Below are positions 17,036 to 26,414 of a stretch of 64,000 bases of DNA, in pieces. The DNA is taken from positions 248,001-312,000 of the forward strand of contig NZ_JAHWUS010000002.1 in assembly GCF_019455445.1 (NCBI RefSeq), in the 5' to 3' direction. The notes beneath the pieces were generated by a model that worked only from the letters and a program-made list of their open reading frames with translations, was not told the DNA's origin and did no database searches. The stretch's first letter is position 1. Every line of letters begins with the position of its first letter. Both the position numbers and the translations under genes were made by a program. Source of the DNA: Pseudaquidulcibacter saccharophilus (lineage in GTDB: Bacteria > Pseudomonadota > Alphaproteobacteria > Caulobacterales > Aquidulcibacteraceae).

Positions 17036-18106
17036 ATGTCGCGAATGAAAATTTCAAGAAATGGCTTATATCTTATCGAAAGTTTTGAGGGTTTTCGTGC
17101 CAAAGCGGTAAGTTTGCCTGATGGAAGATATACGATTGGCTTTGGTCATGCCGCTACGGCGCGTGAAGGCATGATCATTAATCGCGAACAAGCCGAACAA
17201 TTGCTTTTGTGGGATTTAATACCTGTTGAAGAGGCGGTTCGTTCATTGGTTCATGCGCCGATTAATCAAAACCAATTTGATGCGCTTGTTTCATTTATTT
17301 TCAATATTGGCATAGAGAAGTTTAAAGAAAGCGATATTTTAAAATACCTTAACCAAGGACAAATGGTTAATGCTGCACTGGCTATGAATTTGTGGCGACG
17401 TTCAATTATTAATGGACGTGAAATTCTGGTTGATGCTTTGATAAGACGTCGTGCCCATGAAATAGCAATATTCTTAGAACCTGTCGGCACGCGACCTGCG
17501 GCACCAAGCCCTGTTGTTATTCCATTAGTTGATAATACTCTTGTTTCACATATTCCTAATGCTGAGAATGTTAAAGAAATTAAACCAATTCCACAATCGG
17601 CAGCGTTTGAAATTGCAGAAAATGAAACTGTAAAAGAAGGTAAAGAAAAAAACGCAAGCGATCTAGTTGAAGATGATGATCAGTTCACAACTGATTCAGA
17701 TAATGAATTACTAAATTCGCATGACACAGAAAACCATCTGAAATTTATTGATGATACAAATCAAGATGCGCAGCCTAATGCTGCAAATGTTGTTAAAATT
17801 ACCGATGACAAAGATGAGGCAATTACAAATGATGTAATTGCAAAAGTCAGTAATGAAAGCGTCACTTCTGACCCTGTTGAAGATACAAAAAAAACTAATT
17901 CAAAGCCGTCATCGAATGACATCGCGAATTATTTTATGATTGGTTCGGGTGCAATTGCATTGATCGCAAGTGTCTCAGAATTAATACGATTTGGTGTGTT
18001 TACTGGCGGAACTGAATTAACGCCAAATATTGCATTTATCGAGATGATCGCGGCAGTTGGTTTAATTGCAATTATAATCGGCTTATTATCAAAGTTGAAA
18101 TCTTAG
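17036..18106 (+). CDS. spmX: SpmX-like polar protein: GH24 muramidase domain, acidic linker, two C-terminal membrane segments
   Basis: The 356-residue protein (ATG 17036, TGGAA upstream) begins with a GH24 lysozyme-like domain: ESFEGF (E18), LPDGRYTIGFGH (D29, T33) and a run to about residue 145. An acidic, Asn/Asp/Glu-rich linker of about 160 residues follows. Two hydrophobic segments end the protein (NYFMIGSGAIALIASVSELI and a second near the end). This three-part layout is that of Caulobacter SpmX, which recruits the histidine kinase DivJ to the stalked pole through its muramidase domain. A phage endolysin would lack the linker and paired C-terminal anchors. The gene overlaps the convergent neighbour by four bases. 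Confidence 0.7.
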   Translation: MSRMKISRNGLYLIESFEGFRAKAVSLPDGRYTIGFGHAATAREGMIINREQAEQLLLWDLIPVEEAVRSLVHAPINQNQFDALVSFIFNIGIEKFKESDILKYLNQGQMVNAALAMNLWRRSIINGREILVDALIRRRAHEIAIFLEPVGTRPAAPSPVVIPLVDNTLVSHIPNAENVKEIKPIPQSAAFEIAENETVKEGKEKNASDLVEDDDQFTTDSDNELLNSHDTENHLKFIDDTNQDAQPNAANVVKITDDKDEAITNDVIAKVSNESVTSDPVEDTKKTNSKPSSNDIANYFMIGSGAIALIASVSELIRFGVFTGGTELTPNIAFIEMIAAVGLIAIIIGLLSKLKS

Positions 18107-18819
18107 CCGCGTTGTAAAGTTTTCATTTTATCCGTTGCAGCGTCATAGGCAACGCATGTTTGCGGCGCTGTCGGCACTTTGACGCAAATTACAGGAATAT
18201 TTTTGTCGCGTGCTTTTTGATAGGCTTCGCGTGTGAATTCAGTGCCATATGGCGCATCATCATCACTAATCCAAGCAGGATATGCCGCTGCGTGAATTGC
18301 AGAGTCCGGTAAAGATGCTGCGATTGCCTTTTGCAAATTATTTTTATCAACGTTTGGGTCAATGCCAAAATCACGACCCGGTGCAGCCATGGAAAATAAA
18401 ATCTTTCCTTCTGGTGATTTTATGGCAATTCGAACAATTGAATTATAGCAATCATCGCCGATTGCCGTTGCGACAACTAGACCACTTGTTGACCAATCTC
18501 TTATAGGAATTTTTTTGCTAACACTAATGACGCAGCCTGCAACAGCCTGTTGTGCCGCAAGTGCCTCAGCATTTGCATCAACTGGCATGTCTTTATTTGC
18601 GGGAATTAAAGTGCTTGTATCATTTCCTTGCCCAGCGAGCATGTTAGACAAATCTTGTTGTGCTTCGCCTGTTTCATTAACGATGTGTGATTGTGTGTCA
18701 TAATCGTTATTTTGTGAGTTATCAGGATTAATCTTAAGAACAAAGCGGGTAACAACTACGCCAGCGCCAATAAGTGCGACAACGCCCAAAGCAATAGCAG
18801 ATACAACAACGGCTCTCAT
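18103..18819 (-). CDS. Hypothetical membrane-anchored protein
   Basis: The 238-residue protein starts with one membrane segment (VVVSAIALGVVALIGAGVVVTRFVL). A polar Asn/Asp/Gln-rich linker follows and then a folded domain from about residue 90 with four Cys (AGCVISV, GDDCYNS, PVICVKV, PQTCVAY) that could form disulphides in the periplasm. I recognise no family. It is convergent with spmX and overlaps its 3' end by four bases. Whether it is functionally linked to SpmX is unknown. Confidence 0.75.
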   Translation of the reverse strand: MRAVVVSAIALGVVALIGAGVVVTRFVLKINPDNSQNNDYDTQSHIVNETGEAQQDLSNMLAGQGNDTSTLIPANKDMPVDANAEALAAQQAVAGCVISVSKKIPIRDWSTSGLVVATAIGDDCYNSIVRIAIKSPEGKILFSMAAPGRDFGIDPNVDKNNLQKAIAASLPDSAIHAAAYPAWISDDDAPYGTEFTREAYQKARDKNIPVICVKVPTAPQTCVAYDAATDKMKTLQRG

Positions 18820-18921
18820 AATTTTCCTTAGATTACATTATGAACAAGTTAAATAGATCTAATTAGGCGTAATACACTCAAACATGGGCAAAATATTGAC
18901 CAAATTTATAAAAATTCTAAT

Positions 18922-20631
18922 TCACTGTAATTGTTGATTCTTCAAGATTTCTTTAACATTATTATATCCAGCCTCTATTGCCACATCGAATGCCTTCCAA
19001 TCGCGAAGGGCGATATTTCCTAATTCAGGGGTTGCCAATATATCTGGCTGAATTGGGGCTTTTAAATTTGTAATCGGAACAGTTGCCGCACGCATCAAAA
19101 GCTCGGCAATAGGTGGAGGGGAATGAATACCGTGTTGAATGACCCAGCCAAAAAAGGTAGGTGGGTTTATGAATTCATCTGGGATTAATGCATTCTGCGC
19201 GGTTACATCAACGCCAATGTTAATGCCACGATGAATTGTTGCCATTATATCGACAGGAAAATTGTTTAGTGTCGCACCATCAACCAATATTTCATCTTCA
19301 TTGGCCACCGGTGGCAATAGGCCAGGGATTGCAATACTTGCCCTTAAGGCATCTCTTAAACGACCTTCGCGATGTATCTTAAGCTTTCCATTCATTAGAT
19401 TTGCAGAAACGCAAAAGAATGGCCTTCGTAAATCTTCAATAAGCGTTTCGCCAAAATGTTCTTCGAGCCTTTCATCAACTTTATTTCCAGATGCAAAGGA
19501 AACGACAGGCAAGACATAATCGTTTAGTGGATTAGATTTAACAAATGCATCCCATATATGTTTTTCAATTTCTTGATCATTCCATCCCATTGCAACACAT
19601 CCAGCAATAACGCCACCCATTGATGTGCCACTAAGAAAGTCAAAGTCATAATTTTCTTCGCGTAAAGCCCGCACTGCGCCAATATGAGCATATGCCCGTG
19701 CGCCGCCGCCACTTAGGATTAGACCAACTGATTTTCCTGCAATGACGCGCGCTAATGATTTTAAGTCGTTATTATCACTTTGCCGCCAGTTGAAAACACG
19801 TGCTGCTCCGGAATGTTTTGACCATTCTTGCGCGGTTGATATGTTTTTCTTGCCCATATCGCGGAGTAAGACAATATCCACAAGTTTAAAACGTTGCATG
19901 GGAATTGAGTTTTCTGGCAATAATGGAATTGACGGTTTGGCATCAGTTCTACCAAAAATCCATATTCTATCGGCTTGCCTTAGACAAATTTGCGACCAAG
20001 AATCTTGCCCCAATTGTGCGGCAAGGATTATGATGTCATGGGTTCGTTCAAGCTCATCAAAATAATCGGAGGTTTCAGCAAGTGCCTCGTGACCCAAAAC
20101 TATGGTTTTTTTACCAAGTTTTCTAATCTCATCGGCAATCGTATTTGCCCGATATAAAATGTCAATTGAAGGGGACGCAGAGAAAAAAGAATAAACTTTT
20201 GAATTTCCAGATTTTCTAATTTTATCTTCTTGCCGTAGGCGGATTAATATTAGCTTTGCAAGACCGCTTATAAGCTCGGGGTAGCGCATAATAAGCTTGT
20301 TATATATCTTTTTTTCAAGCCCGAATAATTCACTGTCTCTAAGGGCATAAACCGATGATGAATGCTTTTCACCTGCTATTAGTGCCATTTCACCAACAGG
20401 TTCGCCACTTCTAATATAGCCAACTAACTCTGTTTCGCCATTGGGTAATGCGCGAAATGCTCCCAATGAGCCAGTTCGCACAAACCATAACATGTCGGCA
20501 TCTTCGCCTTCTAAAAATAATGGCATGCCGCCAGGCAATGAATACCACCGCAACTTTTTGGCGATTTCTCTTCTCGTCAGCCAGCCGGTATTTTTTAAAA
20601 ATGGAATTTTATCAAAATCAATCGGTAGCAT
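18922..20631 (-). CDS. Patatin-like phospholipase with N-terminal cyclic-nucleotide-binding domain
   Basis: The 569-residue protein combines a cNMP-binding/Crp-like sensor (residues about 10-125, with GEPVGEMALIAGEKHSSSV), a middle region, and a patatin domain. The patatin part has the oxyanion loop GGGARAYAHIG, the nucleophile motif GTSMGG and the Asp dyad in VDGATLNNFP. This is the arrangement of neuropathy-target-esterase-like bacterial lysophospholipases (RssA/NTE group). It likely acts on membrane lipids from the cytosolic side. Whether the sensor binds a nucleotide cannot be judged. Confidence 0.9.
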   Translation of the reverse strand: MLPIDFDKIPFLKNTGWLTRREIAKKLRWYSLPGGMPLFLEGEDADMLWFVRTGSLGAFRALPNGETELVGYIRSGEPVGEMALIAGEKHSSSVYALRDSELFGLEKKIYNKLIMRYPELISGLAKLILIRLRQEDKIRKSGNSKVYSFFSASPSIDILYRANTIADEIRKLGKKTIVLGHEALAETSDYFDELERTHDIIILAAQLGQDSWSQICLRQADRIWIFGRTDAKPSIPLLPENSIPMQRFKLVDIVLLRDMGKKNISTAQEWSKHSGAARVFNWRQSDNNDLKSLARVIAGKSVGLILSGGGARAYAHIGAVRALREENYDFDFLSGTSMGGVIAGCVAMGWNDQEIEKHIWDAFVKSNPLNDYVLPVVSFASGNKVDERLEEHFGETLIEDLRRPFFCVSANLMNGKLKIHREGRLRDALRASIAIPGLLPPVANEDEILVDGATLNNFPVDIMATIHRGINIGVDVTAQNALIPDEFINPPTFFGWVIQHGIHSPPPIAELLMRAATVPITNLKAPIQPDILATPELGNIALRDWKAFDVAIEAGYNNVKEILKNQQLQ

Positions 20632-20660
20632 TTATTCCCTGATGGTTTAATTATTTAAGG

Positions 20661-21326
20661 CTAAAATTTCCATCTGCCCATTAATGTAATAGCGGGATAA
20701 TATTTTGCATTGTCAAGTTTATCTTCTAATTGTGATGTTTCTTTTGCTAAATCTTGTTGGAACGTAGGATTGGACGCAATCGGTCCACTTACATTAGATG
20801 CGATTTTTGGGCTGCCTTGATAATATATTCCGCCTTCTAAAACTGTTGCAATTGGCCCCAGTTGGAATTCAAGGCCAAGGCCACCATACAGCGCAGTTTT
20901 ATTGAAGGTCGCGTGTGAATTTAATGTACCAACTTGTGCGCCTGTATATGTATTGTCACCAATTGTATAAGTACCAGAAGGAATAGCCGTCAAATCCATT
21001 TTATTGTCATTGGCATAGATACCGCCTGTAAAATAAAGCGGGATTAGAGGTGGGTGAAAATCAGCTTGAAGGCCATATGAACCAAGGCTAAGTTTGCCAT
21101 CATAATTAATGCCATCAAGAGTTTTATTATAATTATATTTGTAGCCCTGACCGACACCACGCAATACAAGTGTTGGCAAAACTTCTACGCCAACTTCTGC
21201 GCCAACGCCAAGTGTACCTGCGCGCGCACTTAATTGTTCAAGCTCAAATGCATTTGCAATATTTGGCAAAGTTGTAAGTGCGACAAAAGCGAAAATTGTT
21301 GGTAATCCGGTTTTTACTACGTTCAT
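20661..21326 (-). CDS. Outer-membrane beta-barrel protein
   Basis: The 221-residue protein has a signal peptide (cleavage probably after ANA, residue 26) and alternating amphipathic strands rich in Gly/Tyr. The C-terminal residue is Phe (GRWKF), the usual BAM signal of outer-membrane barrels. The predicted strands (TLVLRGVGQGYKYNY, LQADFHPPL, LYFTGGIYAND, LYGGLGLEF) suggest an 8- to 10-stranded barrel. No specific function is visible. It lies 29 bp upstream of the patatin gene on the same strand, so the two may form a unit. Confidence 0.8.
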   Translation of the reverse strand: MNVVKTGLPTIFAFVALTTLPNIANAFELEQLSARAGTLGVGAEVGVEVLPTLVLRGVGQGYKYNYNKTLDGINYDGKLSLGSYGLQADFHPPLIPLYFTGGIYANDNKMDLTAIPSGTYTIGDNTYTGAQVGTLNSHATFNKTALYGGLGLEFQLGPIATVLEGGIYYQGSPKIASNVSGPIASNPTFQQDLAKETSQLEDKLDNAKYYPAITLMGRWKF

Positions 21327-21466
21327 ATTTCTCCCCTGATATGGTATGGTTTAAATAAAATTACACATAAATTTTAAATAATAATAAAAGAATGAAACCT
21401 ACATCAGTTTATTGTTATTTTATTGGACTGTGATTAAGCAACGCAAATGTTTGAAAGGATATAAAA

Positions 21467-22261
21467 ATGGAAAATACTAATCCTGTAATTCTCGAAACTA
21501 CTGAAGAGGGTGTGGCATTTGTAATTTTAAACCGTCCAGATAAAAGAAATGCTTTTGATGAAATGGTGATTTCTGGCTTAAGCGACGTGTTTGAAACCTT
21601 GAAATCAAATGACAACATACGACTAGTTTTCATAAAAGGTGCAGGCGGAAATTTCTCATCCGGAGGCGATTTAGAATATATGGAACGTCAGGCACGCCAC
21701 TCTGCGGAAGATGATGAGATTGACGCCCATGACATGGCTATGATGCTAAATAAATTATATAAATTACCCCAATATACTGTTGCCTTAGTGCAAGGTGGCG
21801 CTTATGGCGGTGCAATTGGTTTAATTGCGGCATGTAATTATGCCATAGCAACTGAGAAGTCGCACTTTTGTTTTTCGGAAACCCGCCTTGGCTTGGTGCC
21901 ATCTGTTGTTGCGCCATATGTTCTGGAGGCGATTGGCGTTAAAAATGCACGTGCTTTTATGCCTTCTGCTATGCCATTTGATGCGCATCGTGCACAGGCA
22001 ATGGGATTGGTTCAAGAAATTGCAATTGATGCCCAGGATTTGGCAAAACGTGAAGAGATTATTGCAAACCTTGTATTTTCTGCCTGCCCAAGTGCGATAA
22101 CTGAAACAAATGCAATGATTGATGAGGTTAAAGATAAAGAAATTGATGCAAGGCTTATAAAAGAAACTGCAAAAATCATTGCCCATCGTCGCTCAACCGA
22201 AGACGGGCTTGAAGGAATGCGTGCATTTTTGGAAAAGCGTCAACCTAAATGGGCAAAATAA
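21467..22261 (+). CDS. Enoyl-CoA hydratase/isomerase family protein
   Basis: The 264-residue crotonase-fold protein has the oxyanion-hole segments GAGGNFSSGGDLEYM and LVQGGAYGGAIGLIAACNYAIA, followed by the acidic region CFSETRLGLVPSVVAPYV that holds a candidate catalytic Glu. Resembles GnyC/methylglutaconyl-CoA or enoyl-CoA hydratases, but the substrate chain is not determinable. AAAGGA is seven bases before the ATG. No other beta-oxidation gene is adjacent. Confidence 0.88.
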   Translation: MENTNPVILETTEEGVAFVILNRPDKRNAFDEMVISGLSDVFETLKSNDNIRLVFIKGAGGNFSSGGDLEYMERQARHSAEDDEIDAHDMAMMLNKLYKLPQYTVALVQGGAYGGAIGLIAACNYAIATEKSHFCFSETRLGLVPSVVAPYVLEAIGVKNARAFMPSAMPFDAHRAQAMGLVQEIAIDAQDLAKREEIIANLVFSACPSAITETNAMIDEVKDKEIDARLIKETAKIIAHRRSTEDGLEGMRAFLEKRQPKWAK

Positions 22262-22325
22262 TAAGCAAATAACAATAAAGAAGATAATTAATTCAAATTT
22301 TACGGATTTATTTTATCTTTTTTAT

Positions 22326-23411
22326 ATGAAAAAAATATTTGGCAGTTTGTGTTTATTTGGCGGCTTCTGCGTTAGTGGTGGCGCGTATGCTCAGTCATTG
22401 GGGTATTTTGAAACTACGCCTTATTACAATAACACGACAATTATTGTAAATTCACCTTCTGAGCAGGCCAAAGAGCCTGCTCAACAGCCAAAAATTATAG
22501 AAAAATCACAAGTTAAATCGCCATATTTGGTTGCGCCAAGTGTTGAAATTACAACGCATTCAGACGTGAAACCAAAAAACACCCCACTTAAAAAATCCCC
22601 TGAGAAAAAATCCCCTGAGAAAAAGGCGGTGGCTAAGCCAATTGCTTCCACACAAAAACTTGTGTCTAAGAAGCCGGCGAATAAGAAGTATCACGGGGCT
22701 TCCGCTAACGAAAATGATGTGCCATCACGTGTAATTTTATTCTGTGGAACCCCTGCGGAACCCATTAATAAGACTACATATCCTACTGCTGTTGCCAATC
22801 AAGCGACCCCAAATATCGTGGAAGATTGGCATGTTCCAGATGTTAATGGACAAAAACCAATTCACGATTCTGTTTCAATTCCTGCAAATGCTAAAAGCAA
22901 AATTGTCGGTGGTGAAAATATTGATGTTGCTAAACATAAAACCACGAATTTTAAGCAGGACTGGGACGAGCTTAATCGCCGCCCACAAACCCGTGAAGAA
23001 TTTGCAACACGTGGTCCAATAAAGGCAATCTATCAAGATACTAAATCTGCTATTGCCAATGATGTGCCACAGGCGCTTGCCGATCATCTTCCATGGGTTG
23101 ATACCAACCGCAAACAAGAAAATTTTGAAAGTGTTCTCGATAGAGTTTCTGATAATTTACAACGCGCAAGTGCTGCCGACCCTGAATGGGCTTATCCTGC
23201 GCAAAGTGAAATTCGTGAACTTGCGCAAAAATTGGATAAATTACCTAGCCCTCCGCAATATCGGGATGAAACAGTCTATAAAGACTATGACCCTAAGCAT
23301 GAAGATATAACAACTTCAACAGGCTATCATAAGCGCCCAGTATGGGGTGGGGCTAATGCCTCTAGTGCCGAACAACCGCAAAAGCCAGTCGCCCTTAAAA
23401 ATAATAATTAG
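22326..23411 (+). CDS. Secreted Lys/Pro-rich hypothetical protein
   Basis: From ATG 22326 the protein has 361 residues; the frame is open further upstream, but the signal peptide MKKIFGSLCLFGGFCVSGGAYAQ marks this start. A basic, proline-rich linker with a duplicated KSPEK unit (DNA repeat near 22591-22624) is followed by a polar domain with conserved-looking segments (VEDWHVPDVNGQ, FKQDWDELNRRPQTREEF, ALADHLPWVDTNR). No family is recognised. It is predicted periplasmic or outer-membrane associated. Confidence 0.7.
   Translation: MKKIFGSLCLFGGFCVSGGAYAQSLGYFETTPYYNNTTIIVNSPSEQAKEPAQQPKIIEKSQVKSPYLVAPSVEITTHSDVKPKNTPLKKSPEKKSPEKKAVAKPIASTQKLVSKKPANKKYHGASANENDVPSRVILFCGTPAEPINKTTYPTAVANQATPNIVEDWHVPDVNGQKPIHDSVSIPANAKSKIVGGENIDVAKHKTTNFKQDWDELNRRPQTREEFATRGPIKAIYQDTKSAIANDVPQALADHLPWVDTNRKQENFESVLDRVSDNLQRASAADPEWAYPAQSEIRELAQKLDKLPSPPQYRDETVYKDYDPKHEDITTSTGYHKRPVWGGANASSAEQPQKPVALKNNN
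22591..22624 (+). repeat. In-frame 15-bp tandem duplication
   Basis: Two copies of AATCCCCTGAGAAAA lie in tandem and encode a doubled Lys-Ser-Pro-Glu-Lys unit in the linker of the secreted protein. Such a repeat can change copy number by slippage. Confidence 0.7.
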
Positions 23412-23521
23412 CAGCCAATTTGCTTTATAATTCATATTTAATTGCATTTTGAACTTGGCATTTGCAAGTGTCATTTCCTATGTATTGTTCCTTAAAATAA
23501 AATACACCGTGATTCTGTTGT

Positions 23522-24340
23522 ATGATTGATATTCAATCGGGGGACGATTTGGGAAAAATTATAATAATCGCCAATGAAAAAGGCGGCGCTGGTAAATCAA
23601 CAATCGCAACACATCTTATTATTGCTTGTCTTAAGGCTGGTAAGAAAGTGTGTGCGTTTGATATTGATAATAGGCAGCAAACAACAACGCGTTTTATGGA
23701 AAACCGAAGAGTGTTCAATGACACACATGGCCTCTCTCTTATATTTCCTGAATTTAGATCAATAGAATTATCTAAAGAAGAAGAAATTAAAGCGCGCCAA
23801 GAGGAAGATAGAGAAAGAACTAATAGTGCGCTTAAAGCCGCTGCGCAGGATTATGAGCTGGTTTTTGTTGATTGCCCTGGTGCAGACACGGCACAGGCGC
23901 GCGCCGCACATGGTAGTGCAGATGCAATCATCACGCCCGTAAATGATTCTTTTATTGATTTTGACCTTTTGGCAAAGATTGACCCTGTTACTGATGAAAT
24001 TTCTGCACCGAATTTTTATTCGCAAATGGTTTGGGAAGCGAAAAAAAATAAAGCTATGAAGGAACGGGCGCATCTTGAATGGTTTGTTATTAGGAATCGT
24101 CTCTCCCAAATTGATGCCCGCAATAAAAGAAGAGTAGGCGAGGCGATTGAAAAGCTTTCGAAACGAATTGGTTTTACAATTCTACCTGGTCTTTCTGAAC
24201 GTGTGATTTTCCGCGAATTATTTCCAAAAGGTCTAACCATTATGGATCTTGAAGATGTTGGTGAAGCTAATGGGATGTCGCTAAGCAATGTTGCCGCACG
24301 ACAAGAAATCAGAAATTTGGTTCAATTCCTAAATTTATAG
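23522..24340 (+). CDS. mipZ: MipZ division-plane positioning ATPase
   Basis: A ParA/MinD-superfamily ATPase, up to 272 residues, with the deviant Walker A NEKGGAGKST (residues 18-27). The MipZ-specific segments are DIDNRQQTTTRFMENRR, VDCPGAD, VNDSFIDFDLLAKIDPVT, WFVIRNRLSQIDARNKRR and RVIFRELFPKGLTIMDL. MipZ forms a bipolar gradient with ParB and blocks FtsZ assembly away from midcell. ATG 23522 lacks a ribosome site, whereas in-frame TTG 23549 has GGGGGA at 23539-23544, so the true protein may be 263 residues. Confidence 0.93.
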   Translation: MIDIQSGDDLGKIIIIANEKGGAGKSTIATHLIIACLKAGKKVCAFDIDNRQQTTTRFMENRRVFNDTHGLSLIFPEFRSIELSKEEEIKARQEEDRERTNSALKAAAQDYELVFVDCPGADTAQARAAHGSADAIITPVNDSFIDFDLLAKIDPVTDEISAPNFYSQMVWEAKKNKAMKERAHLEWFVIRNRLSQIDARNKRRVGEAIEKLSKRIGFTILPGLSERVIFRELFPKGLTIMDLEDVGEANGMSLSNVAARQEIRNLVQFLNL

Positions 24341-24432
24341 TGTAATAAGATTAAATCCAAATTATGGATGGCTTTACAAAAAACTGTTACAAAACCCGAT
24401 TAATGCAATAACTGTGGCAATGGGGGTTTCGG

Positions 24433-25143
24433 GTGAGAGTTTTTTGTGGCAATCATAATTCGGATTTTATGCAAACGGATATTGATGTTTATTATAAGTC
24501 AGTGTCCGATAACAATATTAATAATGTCTTGGAAGTAATTGCAAAATTGAAAAGCCCCGACGCAAAATCAACCCAAAAGACAATAATTGTTGCGCGTCAC
24601 GGTAAGCCTGCGCTTAACCGTAAGGTTTGGCTTAATTCCGATGAATATATTGACTGGTGGCAAAAATATGATGAGGGCGGTCTTATTCCCGACCAGAACG
24701 TCCCTCGTAAATTATTAAATGCGGTCGCCCATAGTGAAGCAATTATTGCAAGCCCACTAAGGCGTGCGGTTGAAACTGCTGAACGCGTTGCTGGCGATAG
24801 AAAATTTATGCTTGACGAAGTTTTTGTAGAGGCACCTCTGCCACCGCCAAATTTGCCAAAGTTTTTAAAGCTGACGCCGCGTATGTGGGGTTTTGTTGCC
24901 CGCTGTACTTGGTATATTGGCTTGCATGGTGAACAAGAAAGCCATGAAGACGCAAAAATCAGGGCAAAGAATGCCGCTGATAAATTGGTCGCTTTAAATG
25001 AAGAAAAAGGCACGGTTTCATTGCTTGCACATGGCTGGTTTAATCGGATGATGCGCCCACATTTAAAGGCTCATGGCTATGAATGTGTATATGATGGCGG
25101 CGATTTTCATTGGTCGTATCGCGTATATCAAAAAGGCGAATAA
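24433..25143 (+). CDS. Histidine phosphatase (phosphoglycerate-mutase-like) family protein
   Basis: Up to 236 residues. The catalytic RHG motif is in IIVARHGKP, with a second phospho-pocket His in LLAHGWFNRMM and an Arg in SPLRRAVETAERV. About 50 residues precede the core. GTG 24433 with TGGGGG upstream is one start and ATG 24469 another, and neither is certain. It lies between mipZ and xseB on the same strand. The substrate is unknown; such SixA/PGM-like enzymes act on phospho-proteins or small phosphates. Confidence 0.8.
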   Translation: MRVFCGNHNSDFMQTDIDVYYKSVSDNNINNVLEVIAKLKSPDAKSTQKTIIVARHGKPALNRKVWLNSDEYIDWWQKYDEGGLIPDQNVPRKLLNAVAHSEAIIASPLRRAVETAERVAGDRKFMLDEVFVEAPLPPPNLPKFLKLTPRMWGFVARCTWYIGLHGEQESHEDAKIRAKNAADKLVALNEEKGTVSLLAHGWFNRMMRPHLKAHGYECVYDGGDFHWSYRVYQKGE

Positions 25144-25220
25144 TAAAATCCCGAATTTACGAGAAATGTTGCTTGCTCATCATTATTATGCGAGCTAAAA
25201 GGGCATTCGGAGTTTTGTTA

Positions 25221-25472
25221 ATGCCTGCAACAGATGAAATTGATATTAAATCATTAAGCTTTGAAGCCGCTTTGAGAGAGCTGGAAGAAATCACCCGCTC
25301 ATTAGAGACTGGCGAAGCATCTTTGGAAGATTCCATTAAATTATTTGAACGCGGTTCTGCGCTTAAAATGCATTGCGATGAAAAATTAAAATCGGCGCAA
25401 ATGCGGGTTGAACAAATTGTTGAAACGCAAAATGGCATTAAAACGAAGCCATATAGTGATGACAAAAATTAA
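25221..25472 (+). CDS. xseB: Exodeoxyribonuclease VII small subunit
   Basis: From ATG 25221 (GGAG at 25209-25212) the product is 83 residues. It has the XseB helical signature FEAALRELEEITRSLETGEASLEDSI and LFERGSALKMHCDEKLKSAQMRVEQI. It binds XseA to form the single-strand DNA exonuclease VII. It precedes ispA and dxs, the usual alphaproteobacterial order. The frame continues upstream to 25110 but without a better ribosome site. Confidence 0.93.
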   Translation: MPATDEIDIKSLSFEAALRELEEITRSLETGEASLEDSIKLFERGSALKMHCDEKLKSAQMRVEQIVETQNGIKTKPYSDDKN

Positions 25473-25497
25473 TCTATAAGCCCGTAAAGGATAAATT

Positions 25498-26385
25498 GTG
25501 AGCAATTTAAAAGTCAGACTTCAGGAAAATGCCGATAGGGTTACTGTTGCGCTTGATGCGCTTATTCCACCTGTCCAAGGACCAGAAGCAGAGCTTCTAA
25601 GTGCTATGAGATATGCTGCATTGGGTGGCGGTAAGCGCCTTCGCCCTTATCTAGTTATTGAAACTGGGCGCATGTTTGGGGTTGATGAAAGGTGCTTGCT
25701 TCGGGTTGCTGTGGCGCTTGAATGTTTACATTGTTATTCCTTGGTACATGATGATTTGCCGGCAATGGATAATGACGATTTGCGCCGAGGAAGGCCAACC
25801 GTTCACCGTGAATATACCGAAGCAATTGCGATTTTGGCTGGCGATGCACTTTTGACACTTGCGTTCGAAATTCTTGCAGACCCGCAAACGCATACGGATT
25901 CACATATCAGAGCAACTCTTGTTTCATCACTTGCCAAGGCGTCGGGCGCAAAAGGCATGGTTGGCGGTCAGATGATGGACATGTATTCAAATATACTTGA
26001 AAATGATATCGCCGCAGTAACAAGAATGCAGAGACTAAAAACTGGTGGATTGTTCCATTTTGCAGTTGAGGCGGGTGGTTTAATGGGGCATGCTTCTGCT
26101 GAGGCGATGAATGCTCTTTTTGGCTTTGCACATGATTTTGGTCTAGCATTCCAAATTACCGATGACATCCTTGATGTTACTGGCACAAAGGAAGTTACAG
26201 GAAAAGCAGTAAGCAAAGACGATGAATCAGGAAAGACCACATTTGTGACGTTACTTGGCCTTGAAAATGCCAAAGAGAGGGTCGCAATTTTGTGCAAACA
26301 AGCCAAATCACACCTTAGAATGTTTGGCGGCAATGCCCAAATGTTGCTTGAATTGGTTGATAATATCGAAAATAGGCAATATTAG
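25498..26385 (+). CDS. ispA: Farnesyl/geranyl diphosphate synthase
   Basis: The 295-residue prenyltransferase condenses IPP with DMAPP and GPP. Both aspartate-rich motifs are present: DDLPAMDND with the adjacent LRRGRPT, and DDILD in [12 protein letters not shown]. The [11 protein letters not shown] segment is also present. The start is GTG with AAAGGA seven bases upstream. It lies 25 bp after xseB and 29 bp before dxs in an isoprenoid cluster. Confidence 0.95.
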   Translation: MSNLKVRLQENADRVTVALDALIPPVQGPEAELLSAMRYAALGGGKRLRPYLVIETGRMFGVDERCLLRVAVALECLHCYSLVHDDLPAMDNDDLRRGRPTVHREYTEAIAILAGDALLTLAFEILADPQTHTDSHIRATLVSSLAKASGAKGMVGGQMMDMYSNILENDIAAVTRMQRLKTGGLFHFAVEAGGLMGHASAEAMNALFGFAHDFGLAFQITDDILDVTGTKEVTGKAVSKDDESGKTTFVTLLGLENAKERVAILCKQAKSHLRMFGGNAQMLLELVDNIENRQY

Positions 26386-26414
26386 AAAAAACAATAATTT
26401 ATAAAGAGTCTTTT

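Noticed and set aside
17036-18106. Phage endolysin or prophage remnant because of the GH24 domain
   Set aside because: No holin, spanin or other phage genes nearby, and the linker plus two C-terminal anchors fit SpmX better.
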